Shown: positions 1 through 9,879 of the stretch, piece after piece
How positions within the stretch are numbered: position 1 is the first letter of the stretch
How the letters are laid out: every line of letters starts with the position of its first letter
Source: Myxococcales bacterium
GTDB taxonomy: Bacteria; Myxococcota_A; Bradymonadia; UBA7976; UBA1532
Assembly (NCBI GenBank): GCA_020633435.1
Contig: JACKDP010000008.1
Location: 124,001-188,000, forward strand
Direction of reading: 5' to 3'
DNA: 64,000 nt
Made by a program: the position numbers and the translations under genes
The notes under the pieces: model-generated
Databases searched by the model: none
What the model saw: the letters and a program-made list of their open reading frames with translations, nothing else
Told to the model about the DNA's origin: nothing

Positions 1-1
1 T

Positions 2-484
2 GGCGACCTGAACCTGCTGCCCACGGCCATCGGCCTCGCGCCCCCCGGCGCCAACGGGCAGTTCGACCTGGCGCTGCTCACGGGCAACCCCGGCGGCGCC
101 GGCTACATCGTCTCGATGTCGTCCCTGAACGCCGATGGCAGCCCCCGCGTGATCTTCGGCGACACCTCGGTGGCGGGCGGCGCCCTCTCGGCCGGCCCCG
201 GCAACTTCCCGGTGGACATCCCCGTCGGCGGCATGGATCTGGCCCTCGACATCACCAACGCCACCATCTCGGGCACGGCGGGCATCGACGCCAACGGCTT
301 CTTCATCAACAACGGCGTCATCACGGGGATCATCCCCCACGACGCCCTGGTGGCGGCCCTGGCCAACACCGACTTCGCCTTCGCCGCGGGGCTCCTGCCC
401 CCCGACGTCAACGGCACCGGCAACAGCGTCTGCCTGCTGTTCAGCTCCCAGGGCGTGACCCTGGAGGGCTTCCCCGTCGAGTGA
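2..484 (+). CDS. 3' end of an unrecognised, probably secreted protein
   Basis: An open frame runs in from the left edge and ends at TGA 482-484, so the start is missing. About 160 residues are visible. They are rich in Gly, Ala, Asn and Asp with alternating hydrophobic stretches (for example around LALDITNATISGTAG), the composition of a beta-rich extracellular or surface domain in this type of genome. The last residues contain one Cys (GNSVCLLF). I do not recognise a family. It converges on the PNGase F-like lipoprotein with only 3 nt between the stops. The 116 ATG is internal, because coding composition continues upstream of it. Confidence 0.6.
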   Translation, partial: GDLNLLPTAIGLAPPGANGQFDLALLTGNPGGAGYIVSMSSLNADGSPRVIFGDTSVAGGALSAGPGNFPVDIPVGGMDLALDITNATISGTAGIDANGFFINNGVITGIIPHDALVAALANTDFAFAAGLLPPDVNGTGNSVCLLFSSQGVTLEGFPVE

Positions 485-487
485 CGG

Positions 488-2278
488 CTACTCGGTGTAC
501 CACACCACGTAGGCGCTGAGCGCGATGTCGCCCCCGCGCGGGGCGGCGTCGGCGCCCAGAAAACCCTGGTAGGTCAAGACGTTCTCCTCGCCGGGGCGCA
601 CCTTGCCGGTGACGTCCAGGCGGATGGGGGCCACCGGCAGGCCCGGGCACCAGTACGCCCGCTCGGGGGCCCAGTTGCCGTACTGGCCGGGGGGCACGCC
701 CTGGCTGGCCAGGTCGGCGCAGCCGCGCAGCGAGCCCACCTGGCCCAGGTGGCGCACCACCGAGAGGGGCTGGTCGTTGAGCGTGAAGGCGTGGCGGTGG
801 TCGCACCACTCGGCGCAGTTGTCGCGGTCGGTCTGGCCGTGCCCCGAGAGCAGCAGCACCACCTCCACGCGGCTGGCGTCGGCGGGCGGCGTGAAGCGGA
901 AGGGCTCGCGGGTGTTGTACTCGGCGCCGAAGCCGCCGCCGCCGAAGGCGAAGACGGTCCCCTCGGCCTTGCGGCCCCCCTCGCGGCGCAGGCGCAGCGT
1001 CACCCGCACGTCGCGCTCGGTGGCGCGCTCCCACTCGGGCCCCATCTCGACGCGGAACGTCTGCGCCCCGCCGGCCCGCAGCAGGCCCAGCATGGGCGAG
1101 GCGTCCAGCAACCACCGGCGCTCGCCGCGGCGCCAGTACGGGGTGATCCAGCGGGCGACCTCCTGCCGGGCGCCGCACTCGGCGTCCATGCACAGGGCGA
1201 TGCTGGCGATGCGATCCCACTCGCTGCAGCCGAAGACGTTGCGCGCCGGGCAGGTGACGCTGACGTCGAAGGACAGACTGTCCACGTCGGCCATGGCCGC
1301 GGCGTCAGGCAGCTCGACGGTGGGCGTGAAGATGCGAGCCGAGACGCGGCCCTCCACCAGCGGGATGGTCGTGGTGGTCGCGTCCTCCGCCACCACCTGG
1401 TCGTGGACGCGGGCGATGTGGTTGTAGAAGGCGCCGAAGTAGCTGGCCATGTCCCAGATCATCGGGCGGCCCACCACCTCGCTGAGGCTGCCGCCCTCGT
1501 CCCACCGCTGCAGGCGGTCGATGGCGAACGTGAACGGCAGCGGCGGCTGGGCCCGGCCGCGGTCGCCCAGGTCCACCAGGCTGGTGGGGTCGAACATGTA
1601 GTCGAGGTAGCCGCGGATGAAGGCCCCCACGCTGCCGTCGATGTCGGTCAGGCGATCCGTGACCAGGTGGAAGCGGTCGGCGAGGCCGTCGGGCGCCGCG
1701 CGGGCCAGCCGCCCCTCCATGGCCCGCATCCGGCGCTCGCGGGCGTCGGCGTCGTCCTCGTAGGACACGAAGAAGAAGTGGGTGTTGGCCGGGGTCTTCT
1801 GGACCAGCGCCTCCACGCTCGTGTTCCACAGATCGTTGCCGATCCACGCGCCCTGGGGGTTCTGGCGCAGATCCGGGAAGTAGATGAGGAACACATACGA
1901 CTCACAGCCCGTGAACTGCTCGCGGAAGGACCAGGGGCCGTCGAGGGTCTGGACCGTGAAATCCCCAGCGATGTCGCCGAACTGCACGCCCGTGCCCTCG
2001 GCGAAGGCGTGCCGCGGCAGGGCCAGCTCGTCGCAGACATCCGGCGGTCGCGGGGGGCCCATGTCGGGCGGGAGGGCGTCGGGCAGGGCCGCGTCGGGGG
2101 CGCCCTGATCGGGATCCACCCGGGCGTCCGCGGGGCTGGCGTCGCTCGCCCCGCCGCCAGCGCCCCCACCGCCGCCCTGATCCACGACGGCCCCGCCGCC
2201 CGCGCCACCGGCGCCGCCGCCACCGTCGTCGCAGGCCACCAGCGCCAGCGCGCAGATGAAGAGTACCGAGCCCCGCAT
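488..2278 (-). CDS. PNGase F-like lipoprotein (N-glycanase C-terminal-like fold)
   Basis: Start chosen at ATG 2278 (MRGSVLFICALALVACDD), preceded by GGGGGAG. It gives a lipoprotein signal with lipobox VAC, then a Gly-rich and Asp/Ala/Pro-rich linker of about 70 residues; a longer frame begins at 2332 but has no signal. The C-terminal half resembles peptide:N-glycosidase F: it has a GCSEWDR motif, a Cys-Trp cluster DNCAEWCDHRHAF and a late AYWCPGLPVAPIRLDVTG segment, as in the two eight-stranded jelly-roll domains of PNGase F. Inferred role: a surface-anchored enzyme or binding protein acting on N-glycosylated proteins, which fits a predatory or polymer-degrading lifestyle. Family resemblance is moderate; I did not verify the catalytic acids. 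The middle part (thioredoxin-like FRE..TGCESYVFLIYFPD) may be a separate domain. Confidence 0.72.
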   Translation of the reverse strand: MRGSVLFICALALVACDDGGGGAGGAGGGAVVDQGGGGGAGGGASDASPADARVDPDQGAPDAALPDALPPDMGPPRPPDVCDELALPRHAFAEGTGVQFGDIAGDFTVQTLDGPWSFREQFTGCESYVFLIYFPDLRQNPQGAWIGNDLWNTSVEALVQKTPANTHFFFVSYEDDADARERRMRAMEGRLARAAPDGLADRFHLVTDRLTDIDGSVGAFIRGYLDYMFDPTSLVDLGDRGRAQPPLPFTFAIDRLQRWDEGGSLSEVVGRPMIWDMASYFGAFYNHIARVHDQVVAEDATTTTIPLVEGRVSARIFTPTVELPDAAAMADVDSLSFDVSVTCPARNVFGCSEWDRIASIALCMDAECGARQEVARWITPYWRRGERRWLLDASPMLGLLRAGGAQTFRVEMGPEWERATERDVRVTLRLRREGGRKAEGTVFAFGGGGFGAEYNTREPFRFTPPADASRVEVVLLLSGHGQTDRDNCAEWCDHRHAFTLNDQPLSVVRHLGQVGSLRGCADLASQGVPPGQYGNWAPERAYWCPGLPVAPIRLDVTGKVRPGEENVLTYQGFLGADAAPRGGDIALSAYVVWYTE

Positions 2279-2369
2279 GCCGCTCCCCCGTGTCGTCGCC
2301 AGCTCCCCGCCGGCGCTCCATTCAACCAGCATTCGCAGACGGGTGCGAGCGGCGGCGCTCAGGCCCCGG

Positions 2370-2876
2370 TCACGCCGTCGGCACGCGGACGCCGTGGTGG
2401 GCGGCCAGCTCGGCGTCGTCGGGGGCCTCCCACATGCCCTCCACGAAGTCGAACATGGGGCGGGTGACGTGCAGGGAGAAGGTGGCGCCCTGCTCGGCGT
2501 TGCGCTGCTCCACCCGCGCCCAGCGGACGTCGACGGGGGCCTCGACCGCGTGCAGGGCCACCGCGACGCCCAGCGCCTGCGCCGCCGCGAAGAAGGCGGC
2601 CCGATCGGCTCGGCGCGTCATGCCGATCTCGAGGACGCTGGGCGTGCCCACGGCGGCCAGGGACGCGACGACGCTCAGGATCTGGGCCACGCAGCGCTCG
2701 ATGCGCGGGGCGTACCAGTCATAGCCGGCGTCCGCGGGGCGGTCGTCGCCAAAGAGCTGGACCATCCAGGCGTCGATGGCGAAGGGCACGGCCCCGAGGC
2801 GCTCGGCCAGGCCCCGGGCGTACGTGGACTTGCCGGCCCCGGTGGAGCCGACGACGAGGTAGGCGTGCACAGGCAT
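2370..2876 (-). CDS. P-loop ATPase / kinase-like protein (AAA_33, zeta-toxin-like)
   Basis: 168 residues. A perfect Walker A motif, GSTGAGKST, lies at residues 10-18 directly after a hydrophobic beta strand (AYLVVGS). The layout matches the small AAA_33 / zeta-toxin / gluconate-kinase-like nucleotide kinases: a short domain with a lid region (TRRADRAAFFAAA) and a HAVEAPVDVRWARVEQRN segment, where an Arg-rich motif usually contacts ATP phosphates. The substrate cannot be told. It stands alone, divergent from the EIIA-CBS gene. There is no antitoxin-like partner, so a housekeeping or resistance-type kinase is more likely than a toxin. Confidence 0.75.
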   Translation of the reverse strand: MPVHAYLVVGSTGAGKSTYARGLAERLGAVPFAIDAWMVQLFGDDRPADAGYDWYAPRIERCVAQILSVVASLAAVGTPSVLEIGMTRRADRAAFFAAAQALGVAVALHAVEAPVDVRWARVEQRNAEQGATFSLHVTRPMFDFVEGMWEAPDDAELAAHHGVRVPTA

Positions 2877-2974
2877 GGCGGCAGCTTGCCAGAGCCGACC
2901 ACCGGCGACCAGCCCCGCGAGCCTTGACGGCGCGGGCCGCAGCGCCGATTCTCCCGCCGCCTGGGAGGAGCACC

Positions 2975-3883
2975 ATGGTCCAGCGCGTCGCCCTCGATCC
3001 CCGCCGTGTCCTGCTCGGCGTCCACGCCACCGACCGGGAGTCCCTGCTGCTCCAGATGGCGAACGCCCTGCTGACGGCGCCCGGCATGCCCGAGGCCGCC
3101 GCCCCCCACCACCTCGTCGAGGCGCTGCTCGACCGCGAGGACGGCGACAACTTCCTCGTGGACGAGGGCATCGTCGTGCCGCACGCGCGGCTGCCGGGCG
3201 TGCTCGGTCCCCGCATCTGTCTGGCCACGCTGGCCGAGCCGCTGCCCTGGGCCGGCGACGTGGCCCGCGTCGTGGTGCTCATCGTCGGGCCGCCGAGCCG
3301 GCCCGGCGCGCTGCTCCAGGTCATGGGGCGCCTGGCGCGCCTCCTCATCGATCCCGAGAACCGCGCGCGGGTGCTGCAGGCCACCGATCCGACGGCCCTC
3401 GCCGCCTGGCTGCAGGCGACCGTCCGCGAAGAGGACGCCCCGATCCTGGCCGAAGACATCATGCGGCCGTCCCACGGGCTCTTTCACCGCGACCTGCCGC
3501 TGCCGACGCTCACGCAGATGATGGCCGAGCAGAACCTGGACGCCGCCGGCATCACCGACGCCGACCGCCGCCTCGTGGGGCAGGTCACCGCCGACGATCT
3601 GTTCACCCATGGCATCCCGGACTTCTTCCGGCAGCTCAAGAGCGTCTCGTTCATCGCCGAGTTCGACCCCTTCGAGAAGTACTTCGAGAAGGATCACGAC
3701 CTCCATGTGCGCGACATCATGAACCAGGATCTCGCCACCTGCGGCCCCCACGCCACGGCGCTCGAGGTGGTGTTCCTGCTCTCGGTCAAGCGGTTCCCCA
3801 AGGTCTATGTGGTCGACGCCGAGCGCCGCCTGCTCGGGGTGATCGACCGCATCCGGGTGCTGGACCGCATCTTCAACCTCTGA
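2975..3883 (+). CDS. PTS EIIA type-2 (PtsN-like) domain fused to CBS domains
   Basis: ATG 2975 follows GGGAGGAG; an upstream in-frame ATG at 2924 lacks an RBS. Residues 1-145 form an EIIA-Ntr/Fru-like phosphoryl-accepting domain; the conserved His is in GIVVPHARL. The rest carries regions typical of CBS domains: EDIMRPSHGLF, a VGQVTADDLF element, VRDIMNQDLATCGPHATALEVVFLL and VYVVDAERRLLGVIDRIRVLDRIF. Such fusions probably sense adenine nucleotides and a PTS phosphate signal together and control a partner protein; no PTS enzymes are visible nearby. The downstream gene is 26 nt away, so the two are probably co-transcribed. Function beyond signalling is inference. Confidence 0.83.
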   Translation: MVQRVALDPRRVLLGVHATDRESLLLQMANALLTAPGMPEAAAPHHLVEALLDREDGDNFLVDEGIVVPHARLPGVLGPRICLATLAEPLPWAGDVARVVVLIVGPPSRPGALLQVMGRLARLLIDPENRARVLQATDPTALAAWLQATVREEDAPILAEDIMRPSHGLFHRDLPLPTLTQMMAEQNLDAAGITDADRRLVGQVTADDLFTHGIPDFFRQLKSVSFIAEFDPFEKYFEKDHDLHVRDIMNQDLATCGPHATALEVVFLLSVKRFPKVYVVDAERRLLGVIDRIRVLDRIFNL

Positions 3884-3909
3884 CCGAAGACCCCCGAAAG
3901 GACGCCCAT

Positions 3910-4662
3910 ATGGCCCAGTCCCTGCGGCACGCCTGGACGCCTCTGTTCCCGGCCATCCTCGACACCGAGGCCAGCGCCCCGCCGGCCGGGCTGGCGGCCT
4001 TCGAGCAGGCGGCCCTCGCGGCCCTCGACCAGCGGCTGCGCGCGGCCGGCATGCGCCGGACGGACTTCGGCCACCCCCATGACGGGGTGGTGAGCCTGCG
4101 GGCGCGGGTGCCGGCGGACGAGGCGTCGGCCCGCCGCGTCTGCGCCGAGCTCGGCTACATCATGACAGCCATCGTGCTGAAGAGCCGCCACCTGGCCGGG
4201 CAGCCCGAGACCGTGCGCCGGGAGGCCGCTGCCATCATGGCGGCCACCGCGACGGAGCTGTTCGACGACGCCGAAGAGCCGGGGCCGACGGCGGATCTGG
4301 CGGTGGCCATCGCGCGCCTCGTGCCGACGCTCGCGGTGACCATCGTGCCCGGCGAGGACGGCGCCGAGCTGACGGCGGGGCTGCAGCGCGCCCTCGTCTA
4401 CGGCGCCCACGCCTGCGCGGAGCTGGGGCGGGCCGACGAGGGCCTGGCCCTGGTGGCGGCCCTCGACGCCCTGGCCGCGCCGACGGTCGAGGCGTGGCAG
4501 CGCGCCCACGCGAAGGCCTTGCTGCTGGAGGCCGCCGGCCGCCTCGACGAGGCCCTCGCCGCCGAGCAGGCCGCGCTGGCCGCGGCCGAGGACGCCGAGT
4601 GCCAGGCGGTGCTCAGCGAGGACGTGGCGCGCCTCGCCGGCCTCCAGGCGGACCCGGCGTGA
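3910..4662 (+). CDS. Hypothetical Ala-rich, TPR-like protein
   Basis: The ATG at 3910 is preceded by AAGGA; 250 residues. No signal peptide. The protein is helical and Ala/Leu-rich. The C-terminal half (ALVYGAHACAELGRADEGLALVAALDALAAPTVEAW onward) has the spacing of two or three TPR-like helix pairs, and the N-terminal half is a globular all-alpha region that I do not recognise. It sits 26 nt after the EIIA-CBS gene and overlaps the next start by 4 nt (GTGA), so the three probably form one operon. A protein-protein interaction role is a guess from the repeat-like helices. Confidence 0.7.
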   Translation: MAQSLRHAWTPLFPAILDTEASAPPAGLAAFEQAALAALDQRLRAAGMRRTDFGHPHDGVVSLRARVPADEASARRVCAELGYIMTAIVLKSRHLAGQPETVRREAAAIMAATATELFDDAEEPGPTADLAVAIARLVPTLAVTIVPGEDGAELTAGLQRALVYGAHACAELGRADEGLALVAALDALAAPTVEAWQRAHAKALLLEAAGRLDEALAAEQAALAAAEDAECQAVLSEDVARLAGLQADPA

Positions 4663-5978
4663 GGGGGCGCTGGCTCGCGGCCGCCCTGATGGCGACCGGC
4701 TGCGGCGACATCGGTGTCGGCAATCCGGGACTCGACGCGGCGGCCGACGCTCGCCTCGGCGACGCCCGCCCGGCTGACGCGGGCGCCGACGCCCAGGCGG
4801 CCGACGCCCAGGCGGCCGACGCCGCCAGCGCCGACGCCGGGGCCACCGACGCCGGGCCGGCCGACGCCGCCGTGGACGCGGCCCGCGACGCCAGCCCCCC
4901 TGATCCGGGCGCGGCGCCCACCTGCCCGACCGTCCAGTTCACCCCCGCCCCCGCAGGCGTCGACCCGTTCTACACCCGGCACGTCGACGTGGACGGCGTC
5001 GCCCTCGTGGGCTCCGACCGCGTCCCCGAGGCCGCCTTCCGGGTGGCGACCTACCTCCTCTACCAGCTCAGCCGCGGCCGGCCCTGCCTGCGCGCCGCCC
5101 TCGCCCGCAGCCACATCCGGGTGGGCATCATGGCCCGGGAAGAGGTCACCACCGACCTGCCCGAGTACAGCGACTTCTACGAGGCCTTCCCCGGGACGGA
5201 CTGGGACACCCGCGGCCGCGGCTTCGGCGCCACCCAGGAGCGCCCGCTGACCAGCACCGACGTCGCCAACCTGCTGAAAGAACAGGGAGATCCCTGGCTG
5301 GGCGAGATCATCCTGCTGCACGAGCTGGCCCACACCTTCCTGGAGGTGGGCGTCCTGGATCAGGTGGGCGGCGACGCCGTCCGGCGGCGCGTGGACGCCG
5401 CCTACGCCGACGCGATGGCGGCGGGCCGCTGGGCGAACACCTACGCCGCCACCAACGCCAACGAGTACTGGGCCGAGGGCGTGCAGAGCTGGCTCGACGA
5501 CAACCTGTCCGCGGATCCGCCCAACGGGGTGCACGGGCCCATCGACACCCGCGCCGAGCTGGAGGCCTACGATCCGGCCCTGGCGGCCGTGATCAGCGAC
5601 GTCTTCTCCGCCGAGCGCTGGCCCACGTGGTGCGATCCCGAAGGCCGCGGCGCCCCGTGGACGCCCCCGGTCGAGGACGCCTCCGCGTGCGCCTGGGCGG
5701 TGGCCATCCCCGCGACGGACCGCTGCGGCGCGCCGGATCGCTCCCTGGCCAGCGACGCGCCGGCCACGATGACGGTGGTCAACCGCCGCCTGGAGCCCAT
5801 CGACCTGCTCTGGCTCGACTTCGACGGGCAGCCGACGCCATTCGCCGCCATCCCGCCGCGGCGGACGCTCGACCTGCGCACCTTCGCCAGCCACCCGTGG
5901 GTCGCGCGCAGCGCCGACGGCACCTGCCGCGCCCAGGGCACGGCCGAGGCCGGCGCGAATCGCCTGATCATCGAGTAG
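4659..5978 (+). CDS. Secreted lipoprotein with HExxH zinc-metallopeptidase signature
   Basis: The GTG at 4659 overlaps the previous stop (GTGA) and gives the lipoprotein signal VRGRWLAAALMATGC; longer frames upstream run inside the preceding gene. Residues 20-85 are an Asp/Ala repeat linker. The mature domain contains EIILLHELAHTF (HExxH, zinc ligands) followed about 50 residues later by NANEYWAEGVQSWLDDN, an arrangement seen in anthrax lethal factor-like and related gluzincin-type domains where the downstream Glu is the third ligand. Two Cys-containing segments near the C terminus probably form disulphides. Expected to sit on the outer surface and cleave proteins; the substrate is unknown. 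Confidence 0.75.
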   Translation: MRGRWLAAALMATGCGDIGVGNPGLDAAADARLGDARPADAGADAQAADAQAADAASADAGATDAGPADAAVDAARDASPPDPGAAPTCPTVQFTPAPAGVDPFYTRHVDVDGVALVGSDRVPEAAFRVATYLLYQLSRGRPCLRAALARSHIRVGIMAREEVTTDLPEYSDFYEAFPGTDWDTRGRGFGATQERPLTSTDVANLLKEQGDPWLGEIILLHELAHTFLEVGVLDQVGGDAVRRRVDAAYADAMAAGRWANTYAATNANEYWAEGVQSWLDDNLSADPPNGVHGPIDTRAELEAYDPALAAVISDVFSAERWPTWCDPEGRGAPWTPPVEDASACAWAVAIPATDRCGAPDRSLASDAPATMTVVNRRLEPIDLLWLDFDGQPTPFAAIPPRRTLDLRTFASHPWVARSADGTCRAQGTAEAGANRLIIE

Positions 5979-6012
5979 CATCTCCCCGCTCGCCCCACTC
6001 AGGAGGACCCCG

Positions 6013-6225
6013 ATGACCACCGAGACTCGCCTCAAGGTCGACGGCATGGGCTGCGGCTCGTGCGTCCAGCATGTGGGCGACGCCCTGCGCGCCCAGCCCG
6101 GCGTCGAGCACGTCGACGTGCAGCTCGCCGAGGGCCGCGCCATCGTCCAGCACACCGGCGCCGACCTGCAGGCCCTCACCGCCGCCGTCGAGCGGGCCGG
6201 GTACACCGCCGCCGTCGAGGGCTGA
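6013..6225 (+). CDS. Heavy-metal-associated (HMA) domain protein, copper-chaperone-like
   Basis: 70 residues, ATG preceded by AGGAGG. It is a single HMA ferredoxin-like domain: the metal loop GMGCGSCVQHV (GMxCxxC) lies at residues 11-17, followed by the usual PGVEHVDVQLAEGRAIV strand and a C-terminal AGYTAAV motif. Small CopZ-like proteins of this type bind Cu(I) or other soft metals and pass them to P-type ATPases; no ATPase is visible here. It is separated by 34 nt from the metalloprotease-like lipoprotein. Confidence 0.9.
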   Translation: MTTETRLKVDGMGCGSCVQHVGDALRAQPGVEHVDVQLAEGRAIVQHTGADLQALTAAVERAGYTAAVEG

Positions 6226-6338
6226 GCGGGATTCCGCCGCCCGATCCGCTTGTTGCAGGCCACGGGACGTCGGGGCACTGGCCCTCCGCCGCGGTTCCTG
6301 CTAACCCGTCCGTCGCGCATCCGTCACGAAGAGGCCCC

Positions 6339-8561
<2,223 letters not shown>

Positions 8562-8565
8562 GCGC

Positions 8566-8934
8566 GTGCGCCTGCCCGCGCTGGCCTTCCTGCTGCTCCT
8601 CGCCCTGGTGAAGGGGCTGCTGGTCGCCCGCGCCTCCCTCCCGCCCGTCGTCTTCAGCCCCCTGATCGCCGGCCTCCTGGGCGCCGGCGTCGCGTTCGTG
8701 GACGGCGCCCTCCGCGGCGCCGCGCGCTGGGCCGCCGCGAAGCGCCAGCGCCCCGTCCGCACGGCCCTCGGCCTCGGCGTCCAGGCCGTCCTCCGCGGCC
8801 TGCAGCCCACCCGCGACGCCCTCGTGGCCGAGGTCCGCGCCGAGGCCACCGCCGCGGGCCTGCGCAGCGCCGCCGTGGGCCTGCTCCTGGGGGGCGCCGT
8901 AGGGGGCGCGCTGGCCGTCGCCTGGCCCCTCTGA
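8566..8934 (+). CDS. Small hypothetical membrane protein
   Basis: 122 residues starting at GTG 8566, 4 nt after the icd stop, so probably co-transcribed. The N-terminal 30 residues are very hydrophobic (LPALAFLLLLALVKGLL), and there is a Gly/Ala-rich hydrophobic segment at 39-60 and another at the C terminus (AAVGLLLGGAVGGALAVAW). The middle is basic and helical. This suggests two or three membrane-associated helices. I recognise no family. Confidence 0.6.
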   Translation: MRLPALAFLLLLALVKGLLVARASLPPVVFSPLIAGLLGAGVAFVDGALRGAARWAAAKRQRPVRTALGLGVQAVLRGLQPTRDALVAEVRAEATAAGLRSAAVGLLLGGAVGGALAVAWPL

Positions 8935-8997
8935 TCGCGCCTGTTTCCGCTCGGCGAAGCGCGCTACCCTGCCCGCATCCCGACCCCCCGAGGCCCC

Positions 8998-9765
8998 ATG
9001 CGCACCGCCGAGAACATCGTCGATGTCCTTGAGATCATGGATGAAATGCTGGAGCGCTTCCGCGCGGAGGCCGACCCCCGCGGCCTCTTCCTGGCGCTGT
9101 ACCGGGCGGTGACGCGGGAGATCCACCGCGGCATCGAGGGCGGCCGCTACGACGACGGCGACCGAATGAGCCGCTTCGACGCCGTGTTCGCCAACCGCTA
9201 CTTCGAGGCCGTCGACCGCTGGGACCGGGGCGAGCGCCCGACCCGCGCCTGGCGCGTCGCCTTCGAGGCCGGGCGCGACGCCGGGGTCTGCGTGGTGCAG
9301 CACCTGCTGCTGGGCATCAACGCCCACATCAACCTCGACCTGGGCGTCTCGGCCGCCGCCATCTGCCCCGGCCCGGCCCTGCCCGCCCTCGGCCGCGACT
9401 TCGAGCGCATCAACGACACCCTCAAGCTGCTGCTGGACGTCTCCCAGGACGCCGTGAACCACCTGTCGCCGATGATGGGGCTCATCGACACCTTCGCCAT
9501 CCGCGCCGACGAGATGATGGCGACGTTCAGCGTCCAGCTCGCCCGGCGCGAGGCCTGGGAGAACGCCGAGGTCGTCGGCGCCTGCCCCCCGGAGCGGGTG
9601 GCCGGGGCCATCGACCGCATCGACCGGCGGGCCGCCACCCTCGGCCGGCTGGTGGCGCGGCCGGGCGCCCTCGTCGGGGCCGCCCTGCGCGTGGTGCGCA
9701 CGTTCGAGGAGAAGGACGTCCGCCGGGCCATCGAGGTGCTGGCCGCCATCCCGACGCCGGCGTGA
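8998..9765 (+). CDS. DUF5995 family protein
   Basis: 255 residues, ATG after a GAGG stretch. The segment VVQHLLLGINAHINLDLGVSAA is the signature of DUF5995, a bacterial all-helical family with conserved His/Asn residues (H-x-N-x-D pattern) that could bind a metal. The N terminus ENIVDVLEIMDEML and the LARREAWENAE block near 180 also fit. No signal peptide, so cytoplasmic. The biochemical role of the family is not known to me. It is followed by 114 nt of non-coding sequence before the eCIS-core gene. Confidence 0.8.
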   Translation: MRTAENIVDVLEIMDEMLERFRAEADPRGLFLALYRAVTREIHRGIEGGRYDDGDRMSRFDAVFANRYFEAVDRWDRGERPTRAWRVAFEAGRDAGVCVVQHLLLGINAHINLDLGVSAAAICPGPALPALGRDFERINDTLKLLLDVSQDAVNHLSPMMGLIDTFAIRADEMMATFSVQLARREAWENAEVVGACPPERVAGAIDRIDRRAATLGRLVARPGALVGAALRVVRTFEEKDVRRAIEVLAAIPTPA

Positions 9766-9879
9766 CCCTGCGGCCGCAACACCGCGACTTCCCTTGAGTC
9801 ACACCCCCGGCGCCGGTACCCTGCGAGGACGGCCGACGGACGGCCTGCCCTGGTGACCCCGACACGGCGAGAGGCCTGC

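Noticed and set aside
4740..4900. GCCGAC tandem-like repeats
   Set aside because: They encode the Asp/Ala linker of the lipoprotein and are coding low complexity rather than a DNA repeat element.
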